DNA from: Pseudomonas alliivorans | GTDB lineage: Bacteria; Pseudomonadota; Gammaproteobacteria; Pseudomonadales; Pseudomonadaceae | Length of the DNA stretch: 64,000 bases | Direction of reading: 5' to 3' | Assembly (NCBI RefSeq): GCF_017826695.1 | Contig: NZ_JAFFZW010000003.1 | Coordinates: forward strand, 310,001-374,000 | In this document: piece after piece, positions 20,477-30,311 of the stretch | Numbering within the stretch: the stretch's first letter is position 1 | How the letters are laid out: every line of letters begins with the position of its first letter | The notes under the pieces: model-generated | The model's database searches: none | The model's input: the letters and a program-made list of their open reading frames with translations, nothing else | What the model was told of the DNA's origin: nothing | Program-made: the position numbers and the translations under genes

Positions 20477-22363
20477 TCAATGCTCCTTTGCAGCGGTGGT
20501 CTTGCTGCCGAGCGCAGCGGCCTGGGCGTTGGTCAGCGCGGTCGGGCTGATCTGCCACCAGGTTTCCAGGCCAACGTCATAGACGGGCGCGGTGTCGGGC
20601 CTGCCGAATCGGTTGGCGTAGACCAGCGGCGTGCCCTTGGAGAAGTAGTTGGGGATCATGTAGTAACCCCACTGCAACACGCGATCCAGCGCTCGGGCGT
20701 AATGCACCATGTCGTTGCGGCTGTTGGCCGCTACCAGCCCGTCGATCAGCGTGTCCACGGCCGGGTTGCGCAACACCATGGCGTTGGAACTGCCAACTTC
20801 CGTGGCGCTTTGCGAGCCGTACAGGTTGTACAGGTCTCGACCCGGCGAGATCAGCGGATTGCCGCTTTTGGGAAAGGTGACCACGATCATGTCGTAGTCC
20901 CTTGCGTTGAGCCGATTGATGTACTGCGCCGAGTCGATGCGCAGGAAATCCAGTGTGATCCCGATCTGTGCCAGCGTGCGTTTGAACGGCAGGATCAGGC
21001 GATCAAAACCGCCTTGGCCGTCGAGAAAACTGAACACCATCGGCTCGCCTGCGGCGTTGACCAGTTTGTTGTTCTTCGGGTGCCATCCCGCTTCGGCCAG
21101 CAGCTTGAGCGCCTGCACCTGCTTGTCGCGGATGTAGCCGCTGCCATCGGTCTTGGGCGGCTGGTAGACCTGAGTGAACACCTCGTCCGGCACCTGCCCA
21201 CGCAACGGTTCAAGAATCTTCAGCTCGGCTTCGTCCGGTAATTGGGTGGCGGCCATTTCGCTTTTTGGAAAGTAGCTCTGTTGGCGCAGGTAGAAATTGC
21301 GCATCACCCGGCGATTGATCCAGTCGAAGTCCCACAGCATCGACAGCGCCTGCCGCACGCGGCGGTCCTTGAAGATCGGGTTGTCCAGGTTGAACACAAA
21401 ACCCTGCGCGGCTACGGGGCGCTGGGTGGCCAGGATATTCTTCTGCAACCGCCCGTCGTCGATGGCCGGGCCGCTGTAACCCACGGTAAAACCCGCCGAA
21501 GAAAACTCCCGGTTGTAGTCGAACGCGCCGGCCTGCAGCAGTTGCCGGGCGATTTCCGTGTCGCCGTAGAAATTCACGGTCAGGGTGTCGAAGTTGTACA
21601 GGCCACGGCTGACCGGCAGGTCCTTGCCCCACCAGTCCTTGACCCGTTCGAAGACCACGCTGCGTCCGGCGTCGACCTTGGCGACCCGGTACGGCCCGTT
21701 GCCCAGCGGCGGCTCGAAACCGCCGCCGTTGGCGAAGTCCCGGCTCTTCCACCAGTGCTTCGGCAAAATGTGCAGGCTGGCGATGTCGAGGGCCAACATG
21801 CGGTTGAGGTTGTTCTTGAAGTCGAAACGAATCTGCAGCGGCCCTTCGAGGGTCACGTCCTTCACGTCGGCGAACATCGGGCGATAGCTGAAGCTGGCCT
21901 TGGTGGTCATCAACTCGTAGGTGTAGCGCACGTCTTCGGCTGTGACCGGCTGGCCGTCGTCGAAGCGCGCCTTGGGGTTGAGGTAAAACCGGACCCACAG
22001 ACCGTCCGGGTCCACTTCCATTTTTTCAGCGATCAGCCCGTAGACAGTGTAAGGCTCGTCGAGCGAGCGATAGGCCAGCGGCGAGTAGACCCAAGTGTCG
22101 ACCTGGACGACCCCGATGCCTTGATCGACATAGGGATTGAGGTAGTTGAACTGACCGATTTCTTCGGCTGACCGGGTCAGCGATCCGCCCTTGGGGGCGT
22201 CCGGATTGACGTAATCGAAGTGCTTGAAGCCGGCCGGGTATTTGGGCGCCTCGCCATAAACAGTCAAGGCATGCGTCGGTGTGGCCAGCGCAACCTGCCA
22301 GCAGGTGCACAACACCGCAACACCCAGCAGCAGGCGTCGCAGAGAACGGATTTGACGCGACAT
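20477..22363 (-). CDS. yejA: Peptide/microcin-C-type ABC importer binding protein
   Basis: This 628-residue solute-binding protein of the extracellular SBP family 5 has a signal peptide ([19 protein letters not shown]). The YejA signs [27 protein letters not shown] and the domain body with [17 protein letters not shown] follow. YejA delivers oligopeptides or microcin C to YejBEF in the inner membrane. The ATG at 22,363 has GAGGA nine bases before it; the frame is open 48 codons further up without a signal-like start. It lies directly behind a TonB-dependent receptor gene on the same strand. Confidence 0.9.
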   Translation of the reverse strand: MSRQIRSLRRLLLGVAVLCTCWQVALATPTHALTVYGEAPKYPAGFKHFDYVNPDAPKGGSLTRSAEEIGQFNYLNPYVDQGIGVVQVDTWVYSPLAYRSLDEPYTVYGLIAEKMEVDPDGLWVRFYLNPKARFDDGQPVTAEDVRYTYELMTTKASFSYRPMFADVKDVTLEGPLQIRFDFKNNLNRMLALDIASLHILPKHWWKSRDFANGGGFEPPLGNGPYRVAKVDAGRSVVFERVKDWWGKDLPVSRGLYNFDTLTVNFYGDTEIARQLLQAGAFDYNREFSSAGFTVGYSGPAIDDGRLQKNILATQRPVAAQGFVFNLDNPIFKDRRVRQALSMLWDFDWINRRVMRNFYLRQQSYFPKSEMAATQLPDEAELKILEPLRGQVPDEVFTQVYQPPKTDGSGYIRDKQVQALKLLAEAGWHPKNNKLVNAAGEPMVFSFLDGQGGFDRLILPFKRTLAQIGITLDFLRIDSAQYINRLNARDYDMIVVTFPKSGNPLISPGRDLYNLYGSQSATEVGSSNAMVLRNPAVDTLIDGLVAANSRNDMVHYARALDRVLQWGYYMIPNYFSKGTPLVYANRFGRPDTAPVYDVGLETWWQISPTALTNAQAAALGSKTTAAKEH

Positions 22364-22411
22364 GATGGGGCTATCCTCGTACGCACGAATGACGCCATGC
22401 GGCGAAAAAGG

Positions 22412-22451
22412 CCTCCGGCCGGGGAAGGTGGATGAAACCTGTGGCCGGAGG
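22412..22451. repeat. Stem-loop between receptor gene and yejA (distal)
   Basis: CCTCCGGCC (22,412-22,420) and GGCCGGAGG (22,443-22,451) form a perfect 9-base dyad with a 22-base loop. It has no T run on the minus strand. With the next hairpin it could set the ratio of receptor to importer. Confidence 0.45.
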
Positions 22452-22471
22452 GGGCGAGCTCGCAAACAGGA

Positions 22472-22500
22472 CGCGACCCACGGAGCGTGTATGGGTCGCG
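22472..22500 (-). terminator. Hairpin just after the receptor gene
   Basis: CGCGACCCA (22,472-22,480) and TGGGTCGCG (22,492-22,500) make a perfect 9-base stem with an 11-base loop, 9 bases behind the receptor stop on the minus strand. No proper T run follows, so termination would be partial, leaving read-through into yejA. Confidence 0.5.
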
Positions 22501-22509
22501 CCTTCACCC

Positions 22510-25227
22510 TTAGAAGTGATACGTCATGCGTGCGAACAGCGTGCGTCCCAGCGGATCGGCGTAACGCGGGTCATAGCCGGACTGGAAGTTGTAGGCCTGG
22601 TTGGAGAACGGCGGGTTGCGGTCAAACATGTTGCGCAGGCCCGCATCGACGTCCAGCACCTTGTCGAAGGTATGGCCGACCGACAGGTCCCACAGCGCAT
22701 ACGAGGCGACCCGTGCATTGGTGGTGCGGTCGTAATCGTTGTAGCCAGTGGTGAAACGGTTGGTGATGGATGCGCGGGTGTTGCCCAGCGACCAGGAGCC
22801 CACCAGCACGTGTTTCCAGCGCGCAATCACGCCATCGCCCTGGAAGTCGCCGACCTTGTCAGTGTAGGGACCGTCGATGATGTTCTGGTAGTCGTAGCGA
22901 TTGACGTAGGTGCCGGTCATGCCCAGGCCGAACTGACCATACGGCGTGTTCGGGAAGCGATAGTCGAGGGTCACGTCCACACCGCTGGTCTTGACGATGC
23001 CCAGGTTGGCGTTGCCGGTCACGATGTTGGCGATCGAGCCGTCAGCGTTGCGCACATAGCGGTCGGCATAGGTGCTCGGGTCATCGAAGACCGCCGATTC
23101 AGGGAACGACTGGATCTGGTTGGAGATGTGAATCCACCAGAAATCCAGGCCCATCGACAGGTTGCTGACCGGCTGGTAAACGAAGCCCAGTGTGACGTTG
23201 CGGGCTTTTTCCGGAGACAGTTCGGTATTGCCACCGCTGTTGTTGAGGAACTGCTGCGCACAGTCACGACCGGCATTGCCGCCGGGCTGCACAGTGCCGC
23301 CCGCGCACAACACAGGGTCGTTGTAATAACCCTGACTGAACGTAGTGCTGCGTGGTGCATACAGCTCATAGAGTGACGGCGCGCGGAAGCCTTCGCTGTA
23401 GGCACCGCGGACCACCAGTTGTTTGACCGGCTGATAACGGAACGAGTACTTGGGGTTGGTGGTGCTGCCAAAATCGCTGTACTTGTCGTGACGAACCGCT
23501 GCGCTCAGTTCGAGGCTGTCCAGCACCGGCACGCTCAATTCGGCGTATTCGGCTTTCACACTGCGCTCGCCCGACACGCTACCCGCCGCATCCGCGCCCA
23601 GGCTGCTGACGTCATTGACGAACGCTTCGTACTGCTGATGCATCTTCTCTTTGCGGTATTCGCCGCCAAGCGCCAGACCGGCCGGGCCTGCGCCGAACCA
23701 GTCGCCGATTTCCCGGCTGATGCGTCCGTCAATACCGGCCACACGGCCCACGGCACTGGAATATTGGCCATGGTATTCGCTGGCATCGATCAGCGCCTGA
23801 CCAGCCGCCGTCTGTGGCCCGAACGGGTTGATCACGCCATTGGCCAGGCCATTGATCATTGCCGCGTCACTGATGTAACCGTTGGTGAGGGTGGACAGCA
23901 CCTTATTCTGGTTGTACGACGCACCGACGTTGTAATCCCAGCCGCCCACCAGACCGTCGAAGTTCAGCAGAAAGCGCTGGCTGGTGTTCTGGTCGCTCTG
24001 CCCGCGAGGACCGGCAGCCGTTTCGCGCCATGCAGTATCGACGGGTTGTGTCGGGTCGATGGTGAAATTGGTCGGTGCCGGGGTAATGCCGTTGCCAGGG
24101 TAGAACGGTGATGACGAATCCAGCGACAGGCCGGTGAGCGGTGCCGGGCCGATGTCGGTGTGGTTGTTGTTGCGCGCCCAGAAGTATTCGAGGCTGACGT
24201 TGTGATCGTCGGCCAGCTTGCCGGTGGCCTTGCCGAAGAACGAGGTCTTTTCGGTCTGCGGGATCAGGTCGATGTACTCGCGGGTGCTGAACCGGCAGAT
24301 GCCGTTGCGGGCGATCAGGCTAGGCCCGGAGCAGTTGGTGCCCAGCGGGTTGGAAGAGTTGTCGCCCTGAAAATAGTTGCCGGGGTACGCGGTGCCTGAC
24401 GTCTGGTTGAGTCCGCGGCCAGGTACGTAGTCCTGTGCAAACGAGCGATCATTGGCGTCCAGGTTCTGCTGCTTGTTGTAGTTGAAGACGCCCATCACGT
24501 TGAAGCGGTCTTCTTCCAGATCACCGAAGCCCCAGCTGGCGCTCATGTCCTTGGTGGCACCGCCGCCGCTGTTGGTCGGGGTTTCGCCGCCCAGCGTCAG
24601 GGAGCCATCGGTGAGGGTTTTCTTGGTGATGAAGTTGATCACGCCGCCGATGGCGTCGGTGCCGTACAAGGCCGATGCACCGTCACGCAGGACTTCAACC
24701 CGGTCGATGGCGGCGAACGGAATCATGTTCAGGTCGATGGCGCTGCCATTGGGCGAGCCAACGCCGGAAATCGCGTTGTTGGCCAGGCGGCGTCCGTTGA
24801 GCAGAACCAGCGTTTTGTTTGGACCAATCCCGCGCATGTCGGCAAAGGAGGCACCACCGGTCCCGGCGCCGACCGAGCCTGCGCTGTTATTGATCGACTG
24901 GCTGCCGGTGATGCGCTGGACCATTTCCTGAGTGGTGGTCACACCCTGTTTCTTCAGGTCATCGGCGCGCAGGATGGTAATCGGCACGGCGGTTTCGGCA
25001 TCGACCCGGCGAATCGCCGAGCCAGTCACTTCGACGCGTTGCAACTGGGTCGTGGCCGGCACGACGGCGGCGGCGGAGACAGACTCACTGGCGGTGTCCG
25101 CCTCGACAGCGTCTGCCGCCTGGGCACCGCTCATGCCCATGGCCAGGGCGCACAACAGCACGCGAGGATGACGGCGGACCGCGAGGGCCAGTGGCTTGAG
25201 GGTGTATCCGGGAAGATTCATCAGCAT
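22510..25227 (-). CDS. TonB-dependent outer-membrane receptor
   Basis: This 905-residue protein has a signal sequence, then a plug domain (about residues 75-195) with DDLKKQGVTTTQEMVQRITG, DMRGIGPNKTLVLLNGRR and VEVLRDGASALYGTDAIGGVINFIT. A long beta-barrel follows and ends in aromatic FARMTYHF. The TonB box should lie near RVEVTGSAIRR. The style is of large receptors for peptides, sugars or cofactors rather than a plain siderophore receptor, but the ligand cannot be read. The start at 25,227 is the first of two nearby ATGs and has a GGA-type site; longer in-frame starts lack one. It lies between tonB-exbB-exbD and yejA on one strand. Confidence 0.85.
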   Translation of the reverse strand: MLMNLPGYTLKPLALAVRRHPRVLLCALAMGMSGAQAADAVEADTASESVSAAAVVPATTQLQRVEVTGSAIRRVDAETAVPITILRADDLKKQGVTTTQEMVQRITGSQSINNSAGSVGAGTGGASFADMRGIGPNKTLVLLNGRRLANNAISGVGSPNGSAIDLNMIPFAAIDRVEVLRDGASALYGTDAIGGVINFITKKTLTDGSLTLGGETPTNSGGGATKDMSASWGFGDLEEDRFNVMGVFNYNKQQNLDANDRSFAQDYVPGRGLNQTSGTAYPGNYFQGDNSSNPLGTNCSGPSLIARNGICRFSTREYIDLIPQTEKTSFFGKATGKLADDHNVSLEYFWARNNNHTDIGPAPLTGLSLDSSSPFYPGNGITPAPTNFTIDPTQPVDTAWRETAAGPRGQSDQNTSQRFLLNFDGLVGGWDYNVGASYNQNKVLSTLTNGYISDAAMINGLANGVINPFGPQTAAGQALIDASEYHGQYSSAVGRVAGIDGRISREIGDWFGAGPAGLALGGEYRKEKMHQQYEAFVNDVSSLGADAAGSVSGERSVKAEYAELSVPVLDSLELSAAVRHDKYSDFGSTTNPKYSFRYQPVKQLVVRGAYSEGFRAPSLYELYAPRSTTFSQGYYNDPVLCAGGTVQPGGNAGRDCAQQFLNNSGGNTELSPEKARNVTLGFVYQPVSNLSMGLDFWWIHISNQIQSFPESAVFDDPSTYADRYVRNADGSIANIVTGNANLGIVKTSGVDVTLDYRFPNTPYGQFGLGMTGTYVNRYDYQNIIDGPYTDKVGDFQGDGVIARWKHVLVGSWSLGNTRASITNRFTTGYNDYDRTTNARVASYALWDLSVGHTFDKVLDVDAGLRNMFDRNPPFSNQAYNFQSGYDPRYADPLGRTLFARMTYHF

Positions 25228-25395
25228 GGTTATTTCCGACCTGGTCCAGACATTATTGAAATGGCCTTGTGAGCCCTCTATACCCTTCCCGGTTATGCCG
25301 GGTGGGCATTCCACTGCTTTGGTTTTCCAGCAAGCCGCTCCCCTCCAGGGGCCTTTCGGCCCACGGACGATCCTGTACACGGGAGTCGGGTCAGC

Positions 25396-25416
25396 GGGTT
25401 TCGCGGGACGAAACCC
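25396..25416 (-). repeat. Stem-loop between exbD and receptor gene
   Basis: GGGTTTCG (25,396-25,403) and CGAAACCC (25,409-25,416) pair perfectly with a 5-base loop, 5 bases behind the exbD stop. No strong T run follows. The gap to the receptor start is about 195 bases, enough for a separate receptor promoter or leader. Confidence 0.5.
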
Positions 25417-25421
25417 TCAAT

Positions 25422-25823
25422 TCATTTGGCCGTCATGACGGATATCTTCGTGATGCCGGACCGTTCGATGGACGCCATGGCCTTGGCCACCTGGCCATAG
25501 TTCACGTCGGTGTCGGCCTGTAACTGGACGCGGATGTCCGGGTCCTTGGCCTTTTCGTCCTGCAGGCTTTTCTCCAGCAGCTCGGGGGCGATTTCCGACT
25601 TGGCGAGGAAGAACTTGCCGCTCTGGTCGACGCTGACCACCACCGGGTCCTTTTTCTCGGCCGGGGCAACCGAGTCGGTCTTGGGCAGGTTGACCTTGAT
25701 CGCGTTGGTCATCAGCGGTGTGGTGACGATGAACACCACCAGCAGCACGAGCATCACGTCCACCAGCGGCGTGACGTTCATTTCGCTGAGCACTTCATCG
25801 CTGTCTTGAGTGGAGAACGACAT
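25422..25823 (-). CDS. exbD: ExbD-type biopolymer transport protein
   Basis: This 133-residue protein has a short cytoplasmic N terminus (DSDEVLSEMNVTPLVDVMLV), a single membrane helix and a periplasmic domain. The Asp in the helix entry (PLVDVMLVLLVVFIV) is the proton-path residue of ExbD/TolR. It works with ExbB and TonB to pass proton-motive force to the outer membrane. It overlaps the exbB stop by one base. Confidence 0.9.
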   Translation of the reverse strand: MSFSTQDSDEVLSEMNVTPLVDVMLVLLVVFIVTTPLMTNAIKVNLPKTDSVAPAEKKDPVVVSVDQSGKFFLAKSEIAPELLEKSLQDEKAKDPDIRVQLQADTDVNYGQVAKAMASIERSGITKISVMTAK

Positions 25824-26530
25824 TAGCTTGCCTCCCGCACGGCGTGGCCCTGCTTGCTGGCGATGGATTGACGGGATACCGCGAAGGCACTGCGCTGAGC
25901 CAGGGCGTCGAAGTCGTGGGCGAAGTCGTCCATGTCGGCGACGGCCAGCTTGAGGCGGCGCAGGAAGAAGTTGTAGATCAGTACCGCAGGCACAGCGACC
26001 GCGATGCCGACGCCGGTGGCGACCAGGGCGTGACCGATGGGGCCGGCGACCGCTTCAAGGCTGGCCGAGCCGGTCAGGCCGATGCTTTGCAGTGCTTCCA
26101 TGATGCCCCAGACCGTTCCGAACAGGCCGATGAAGGGCGCGGTGCTGCCGATACTGGCGAGGATCGCCTGGCCGCTTTCCAGCGAGCGACGCTCCTTCTG
26201 GATCTGCTGGCGCAGGTTGCGCTCCAGGCGGTCCGAGCGGTTGATGGTGTGTGCCAGTTGTTGCGTGGTGCGCGGTGACTCGTCCACGGCCATGGCCTCG
26301 AAACCGCTGTTGGCGATGCGTGCCAGCGAGCCTGGATATTGCGATGCATGTTCGGCGGCGGTCAGCAGGTCCGGCGCGCCCCAGAAAGCTTTGGTGAAGT
26401 GTTTGTTCTGGGATTTGAGCTTCACGTATTGCGCTGACTTGATCAGCAACAAGGCCCAGCTCAGCACGGAAAACAGAATCAGCGCCCAGAGCACGGCGGG
26501 GACGATCATGGAAGAGAGCGATGCGTTCAT
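25823..26530 (-). CDS. exbB: ExbB-type biopolymer transport protein
   Basis: This 235-residue MotA/TolQ/ExbB protein has three membrane segments: a first helix at the N terminus (ALILFSVLSWALLLI), and two more around IGSTAPFIGLFGTVWGIM and the region GIAVAVPAVLIYNFFL. It forms the proton channel with ExbD. The start is 50 bases after tonB, and the stop overlaps exbD, so tonB-exbB-exbD is one unit. Confidence 0.9.
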   Translation of the reverse strand: MNASLSSMIVPAVLWALILFSVLSWALLLIKSAQYVKLKSQNKHFTKAFWGAPDLLTAAEHASQYPGSLARIANSGFEAMAVDESPRTTQQLAHTINRSDRLERNLRQQIQKERRSLESGQAILASIGSTAPFIGLFGTVWGIMEALQSIGLTGSASLEAVAGPIGHALVATGVGIAVAVPAVLIYNFFLRRLKLAVADMDDFAHDFDALAQRSAFAVSRQSIASKQGHAVREAS

Positions 26531-26580
26531 GGTTTACACCTCACCAGCTTGAATAGAATTGTCAGTGGTCATACGCCGGA

Positions 26581-27411
26581 TCATTCCGGCAGCTTGAAAT
26601 CGATGGTCTGTGTGGCGAAGCCTTCAATCGGTGTGTCGCCGCGCTTGGCCGGAATAAACTTCCAGTTGCGCACTGCTTCCACTGCAGCCTCGTCGAGAAC
26701 CGGTTTGCCGCTGGATTTGGTCACCTCGACCGTGCCTGCGCGGCCGTTTGGCAGCACCTTGATGCGCAGCACCACGCGTCCTTCCCAACTGCGTCGCAAG
26801 GCCAGCCCCGGATATTCGGGTGGCGGGTTGCCCAGGCTGGCGAGCCCGGAGACCGCCGCGCTTTCCTTCACAGGCGCTGCTGGCGCTGCCGGAGCGGGTG
26901 GCGCAGGTGCCGGCGTCGGTGGTGCTGGAGGCGCGGGGGCGGCTACCGGTTTGGGCGGCGCAGGCGGCGTCGGCTTTTTCACCGGTTCAGGTTTCTTGAC
27001 CGGTTTGGGCTTCTCGACCTTCGGCTTTTCGATGGGCTTGGGCGGCGGCTCGACTGCGTCCGGGTCCTCGACCGGCTGCTCCGGTTCTGGCGGTGGCGGC
27101 GGGGGAGGCGGCGGAGGTGGAGGTTCAGGCGGCGGCGGTGGCTCCGGGGTTGGAGGCGTCGGGCTGGTCAGCTCAATGGTCATTTCCGGAACTTGTGGCG
27201 GAACTTCGGGCACTTCCGGTTCGGCCGTCTGCATGTACCACCACACGGCGCCGTGAATAAGTACCGAGGCTGCAATCAACACGAAGACGTGCGATTTTTT
27301 CAGGCCGCCAGGTCGCGAAGTATTGGCCTTGAAGGGGATACTCTGCCACACCGTCGGACTTTCCTCCGGCGGTGGAACAGGGACCGCTTTCATGATTACC
27401 GCATCATTCAT
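26581..27411 (-). CDS. tonB: TonB energy-transducing protein
   Basis: This 276-residue protein has one membrane helix near residues 46-62 (VFVLIAASVLIHGAVWW). A long Pro-rich spacer follows with a run of about 12 prolines and Lys-Pro/Glu-Pro repeats. The C-terminal TonB domain (YPGLALRRSWEGRVVLRIKV, then AVRNWKFIPAKRG) ends it. The ATG at 27,411 follows GAGGGAG; the frame is open 50 codons further up without a fitting site. The poly-Pro codons make a G/C repeat near 27,090-27,150 that is prone to slippage. It leads the exbB-exbD-receptor cluster, so it is probably dedicated to that receptor. Confidence 0.9.
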   Translation of the reverse strand: MNDAVIMKAVPVPPPEESPTVWQSIPFKANTSRPGGLKKSHVFVLIAASVLIHGAVWWYMQTAEPEVPEVPPQVPEMTIELTSPTPPTPEPPPPPEPPPPPPPPPPPPEPEQPVEDPDAVEPPPKPIEKPKVEKPKPVKKPEPVKKPTPPAPPKPVAAPAPPAPPTPAPAPPAPAAPAAPVKESAAVSGLASLGNPPPEYPGLALRRSWEGRVVLRIKVLPNGRAGTVEVTKSSGKPVLDEAAVEAVRNWKFIPAKRGDTPIEGFATQTIDFKLPE

Positions 27412-28572
27412 TAACGCTCCCTCGGGTAGTTGAAGGGCAATAAAAGTCCGTTCAAACATTGGCGAATGTTCGAATGATGGAGACCTGCACATTCGTTGAG
27501 GCGCACGACACCGCCGAGCCTGAAAGAGGCACAGACTCAATACGGTAAAGCGCATGTTCAATCAGGGCGATGGCATTGCAAATCCTTGCTTATTAGTTGT
27601 ATCCACCACGAGCAAACTTGTTGCTTGATAACAATTTCACTTTGCAACCGCTGTGCCAGAAATGGCCAGTGATATGCCTGTATGCAGCGTTCCAGAGTGG
27701 ATGTCGCATTCCTGTACTTTTTTTTCGATTGAACGCCGTTTCAGTTGAAGTGCCCTTCAAATGAATAGGGCCCGTCTTGATTCAAGAGGCGTAGTACACC
27801 CCTCTGAGCAGTCAGACGAATTGAAAAATACATGACCATTCGGTCATAAAATCACATGCACCAATACCGCAAGGTTTGGTTCAAGTTGGTGCGTTAGTTG
27901 ATCAGGTTTTCACGGTAGATGCTCCGGCGGTAAAGAGATTGCAGGTCGAGTTAAATATAAAGCTCAGCAATGGACTGAGTAGTGGCTAGATGATGTTAAT
28001 CAAAATAAATTGTCGGACGATAAGCGGGTTAGTGAGAAGTTTCCGTAGTGAGTTAGTAACAAGCACACAGCATTCCGCGAGCCCTTGCCAATAAGGCAGG
28101 ACAAGGTTGTTCGATTATTCAATCAAGGCTGATGCCCTGTGTTTTGATCAGTCGGAAGGGTATGTCGGTGTAGTCAGACATGAAGCCGTAACAGATGGCG
28201 GGCCCATTGCGGGCGCAACCCTTTCAAGCGGCAATGGAGATTGCAGTGGTCTGGCATCAACGGGATGTGGCATGGGTAGACTCCTTTCCTGGCAAGGCGC
28301 ACGACTTGTGGTCTGGCGCTGCACTGTTAATGGACGACTCTGCGTCCGAAAACTGCACATTGGTGCGTGTGGGCACCTCCTTTGTGCAGTGCATGCCACT
28401 GGTTCATGGCACGGCCGTTCCACTTGGAAGATCTGTGCCAATTGTGTCTTTTTGTATCATGAAGATTACAAACGGCAGCAAATGCCCTGTCCAGACGCAC
28501 TCGTCATCTGGATCGAACCCTTGGCGTTCAGGCACGTCCACTTTCTTTGGCAAGACAAAAGAGGTGGCCGAC
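27412..28572. other. Long non-coding stretch with divergent signals
   Basis: No gene is supported in these 1,161 bases. The left part must hold the tonB promoter on the minus strand; no clear Fur box was found. A 16-base palindrome is listed separately at 27,832. The part 27,880-28,100 is AT-rich. Open frames up to 167 codons run through 28,107-28,610, but none has a recognisable product or a good start. Confidence 0.5.
27832..27847. promoter_or_regulatory. Palindromic operator candidate
   Basis: ATGACCATTCGGTCAT is a dyad with perfect 6-base arms and a 4-base middle. Such TGACC-N4-GGTCA sites are typical for TetR-type regulators. It lies 421 bases upstream of tonB and 726 before the small acidic protein gene, so its target is unclear and the assignment is weak. 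Confidence 0.35.
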
Positions 28573-28827
28573 ATGACAACCGATTTCATCCTGACGAACG
28601 AAGTGCCTAAAGAAGATCCTGCCAGCCCGCAGTTGGGTCAGTACGACCGCGAAGCCGATCCGGTGTTGAACATGAACGCCAACAGGCCGGGAGCAGGCCC
28701 TGCGAAGGGAGATGAGATGCTGGAGCGCACTGAAGACGAGGAAGCCTACGAGGATGACGAGCCGGAAGTGTATTCGGATGACCCGGATATCGTGGCGGAT
28801 GAGGGCGGGGGTGTGTTGCCCGGCTGA
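28573..28827 (+). CDS. Small acidic protein of unknown function
   Basis: This 84-residue, strongly acidic protein begins MTTDFILTNEVPKEDP, and its second half is a run of Glu/Asp with Tyr (EDEEAYEDDEPEVYSDDPD). No domain was recognised; it looks disordered. The ATG follows GAGG at the right distance. The frame is open much further up (to 28,195), but that part has no recognisable content. It is convergent with the cysteine desulfurase gene. Confidence 0.6.
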   Translation: MTTDFILTNEVPKEDPASPQLGQYDREADPVLNMNANRPGAGPAKGDEMLERTEDEEAYEDDEPEVYSDDPDIVADEGGGVLPG

Positions 28828-28891
28828 TAGAAGCGGTACAGCTCAAGCGCCCCTTACAGAGACCTTGAGCTGGTTGCTTTGAAAGCGGGAG

Positions 28892-30046
28892 TTACCAGAA
28901 CGCGGCGGGTGCAGTGAGTGCCTTGCTGAACACCTCGATGGTGCGTTCGACATCGACTTGCGTGGTATAGCGACCGAGGCTGACGCGTACGCTGGCCAGC
29001 GCCTTGTTGGTATCGAGCCCCAGTGCAAGCAGCACGTGTGATGGTGCGTTGCTCGCCGAGTTGCAGGCCGAGGTCGAGGACAGCGCCAGAGCATGTGAGA
29101 GCTGAGCACTGGTGAACCCGTTTCGCGTGATGCACAGGTTCAGGGTGTGCGGGATGCGTTGTTCAGGACAGCCGTTGAGTTGCACATCCGGCAGCGCCAA
29201 CAGCCCTTCACGCAGATGACTGCTCAGCTCCGCGATACGACAGTTTTCCGCATCAGCCTTGTCGATCGCCAGCGCAAAGGCTTCACCCATACCGACGATC
29301 TGATGCGTCGCCAGTGTGCCGGAACGAAAGCCGCCTTCATGTCCACCGCCATGAATCTGCGCCTGCAGCAATGCATGAGCGCGCGGACCTATGTACAGCG
29401 CACCGATGCCTTTCGGACCGTATGCCTTGTGAGCCGAGAACGACATCAGGTCGACTGCCAGACTTGCCAGATCCACCTTCACTTTCCCGACGGCTTGAGC
29501 CGCGTCGACGTGAAACAGCGCCCCATGTCCGCGCACCAGCGTGCCGATGCTGGCGATATCCGTCAGCGTGCCCAGCTCGTTGTTCACCAGCATCAGCGAC
29601 ACCAGCAACGTGTCTTCACGCAAGGCCGCCTGCACGGCCTGTGGCTGGATCAGCCCATTGGCGTCCGGCTGCAACCAGGTCACCGCAAAGCCCTGGCGCT
29701 CCAGCGTTTTCACTGTATCGATGACGGCCTTGTGCTCCAGAGCGCTGGTGATGATATGGCGACGTTGCGCCGTACTGTCATGGGCAATGCCCTTGATCGC
29801 CAGGTTATTGGACTCGGTCGCGCCAGAGGTCCAGATCACCGTCTCGGCAGGCGCACCCACTGCGTCCGCCACCTGACGCCGCGCCTGCTCGACTGCCTGC
29901 CGCGCCACCTGCCCGTAACCATGCCCGCTGGACGCCGGATTACCGAAATGCCCTTCGCGCCCCAGACAGGCAACCATGGCTTCAATGACCTGCTCATCGA
30001 CAGGCGTGGTGGCGGCGTAATCCAGGTAAAGGGCAGTCGTGGTCAT
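28892..30046 (-). CDS. Cysteine desulfurase (class V aminotransferase fold)
   Basis: This 384-residue PLP enzyme is of the IscS/NifS type. Seen are TSGATESNNLA, His105 (LEHKAV), HVDAAQAVGK with Asp181, the PLP lysine K207 in FSAHKAYGPKGIG and the catalytic Cys328 in SSTSACNSAS. It removes sulfur from L-cysteine, giving alanine and an enzyme persulfide. The tail after Cys328 is about 56 residues and ends without the IscS-type C terminus that binds the scaffold. No isc or suf genes are near, so a role in cysteine breakdown or a special sulfur transfer is as likely as Fe-S assembly. The start chosen is ATG; a TTG two codons up is possible. Confidence 0.85.
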   Translation of the reverse strand: MTTTALYLDYAATTPVDEQVIEAMVACLGREGHFGNPASSGHGYGQVARQAVEQARRQVADAVGAPAETVIWTSGATESNNLAIKGIAHDSTAQRRHIITSALEHKAVIDTVKTLERQGFAVTWLQPDANGLIQPQAVQAALREDTLLVSLMLVNNELGTLTDIASIGTLVRGHGALFHVDAAQAVGKVKVDLASLAVDLMSFSAHKAYGPKGIGALYIGPRAHALLQAQIHGGGHEGGFRSGTLATHQIVGMGEAFALAIDKADAENCRIAELSSHLREGLLALPDVQLNGCPEQRIPHTLNLCITRNGFTSAQLSHALALSSTSACNSASNAPSHVLLALGLDTNKALASVRVSLGRYTTQVDVERTIEVFSKALTAPAAFW

Positions 30047-30216
30047 GGGCAATTCGCTTGGTTATCGGGTCAAGGTTGATGGTGAAAAGATTACCGACGC
30101 CGACGCGAAAAAATTTTGATATTTGAGCAGATTGACTGGCTATCAGTGAAAAATATTTCTGCTTCAGGGGTGTTCTGGTGAATAAAATTTTACACCTCCA
30201 TTGGCAGGGGGTAGTT

Positions 30217-30236
30217 TTATGCCAATAGTTGCATAA
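30217..30236. promoter_or_regulatory. Dyad in the desulfurase/Lrp divergent region
   Basis: TTATGC (30,217-30,222) and GCATAA (30,231-30,236) are a perfect 6-base dyad with an 8-base AT-rich spacer. It lies in the 265-base divergent gap, 75 bases before the Lrp-type gene. Lrp/AsnC regulators often bind short dyads next to their own gene, so it is a candidate site. Confidence 0.35.
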
Positions 30237-30311
30237 GTACCGGTTGCACGGCGCCGTTCAGGATGCGTCGCGTGCGATACAGAGCCCGAACCACAAACAC
30301 GGAACACGCCC

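Noticed and set aside
27412..27620. Fur box before tonB
   Set aside because: AT-rich stretches are present, but no site close to the 19-base consensus was found, so iron control is not claimed.
27627..27640. GATAACAATTTCAC, identical to part of the lac operator
   Set aside because: The other half of the operator is missing and no lac-type gene is near; a chance match in AT-rich DNA.
28107..28610. A 167-codon plus-strand frame before the small acidic protein gene
   Set aside because: It overlaps another open frame, lacks a ribosome site and shows no domain.
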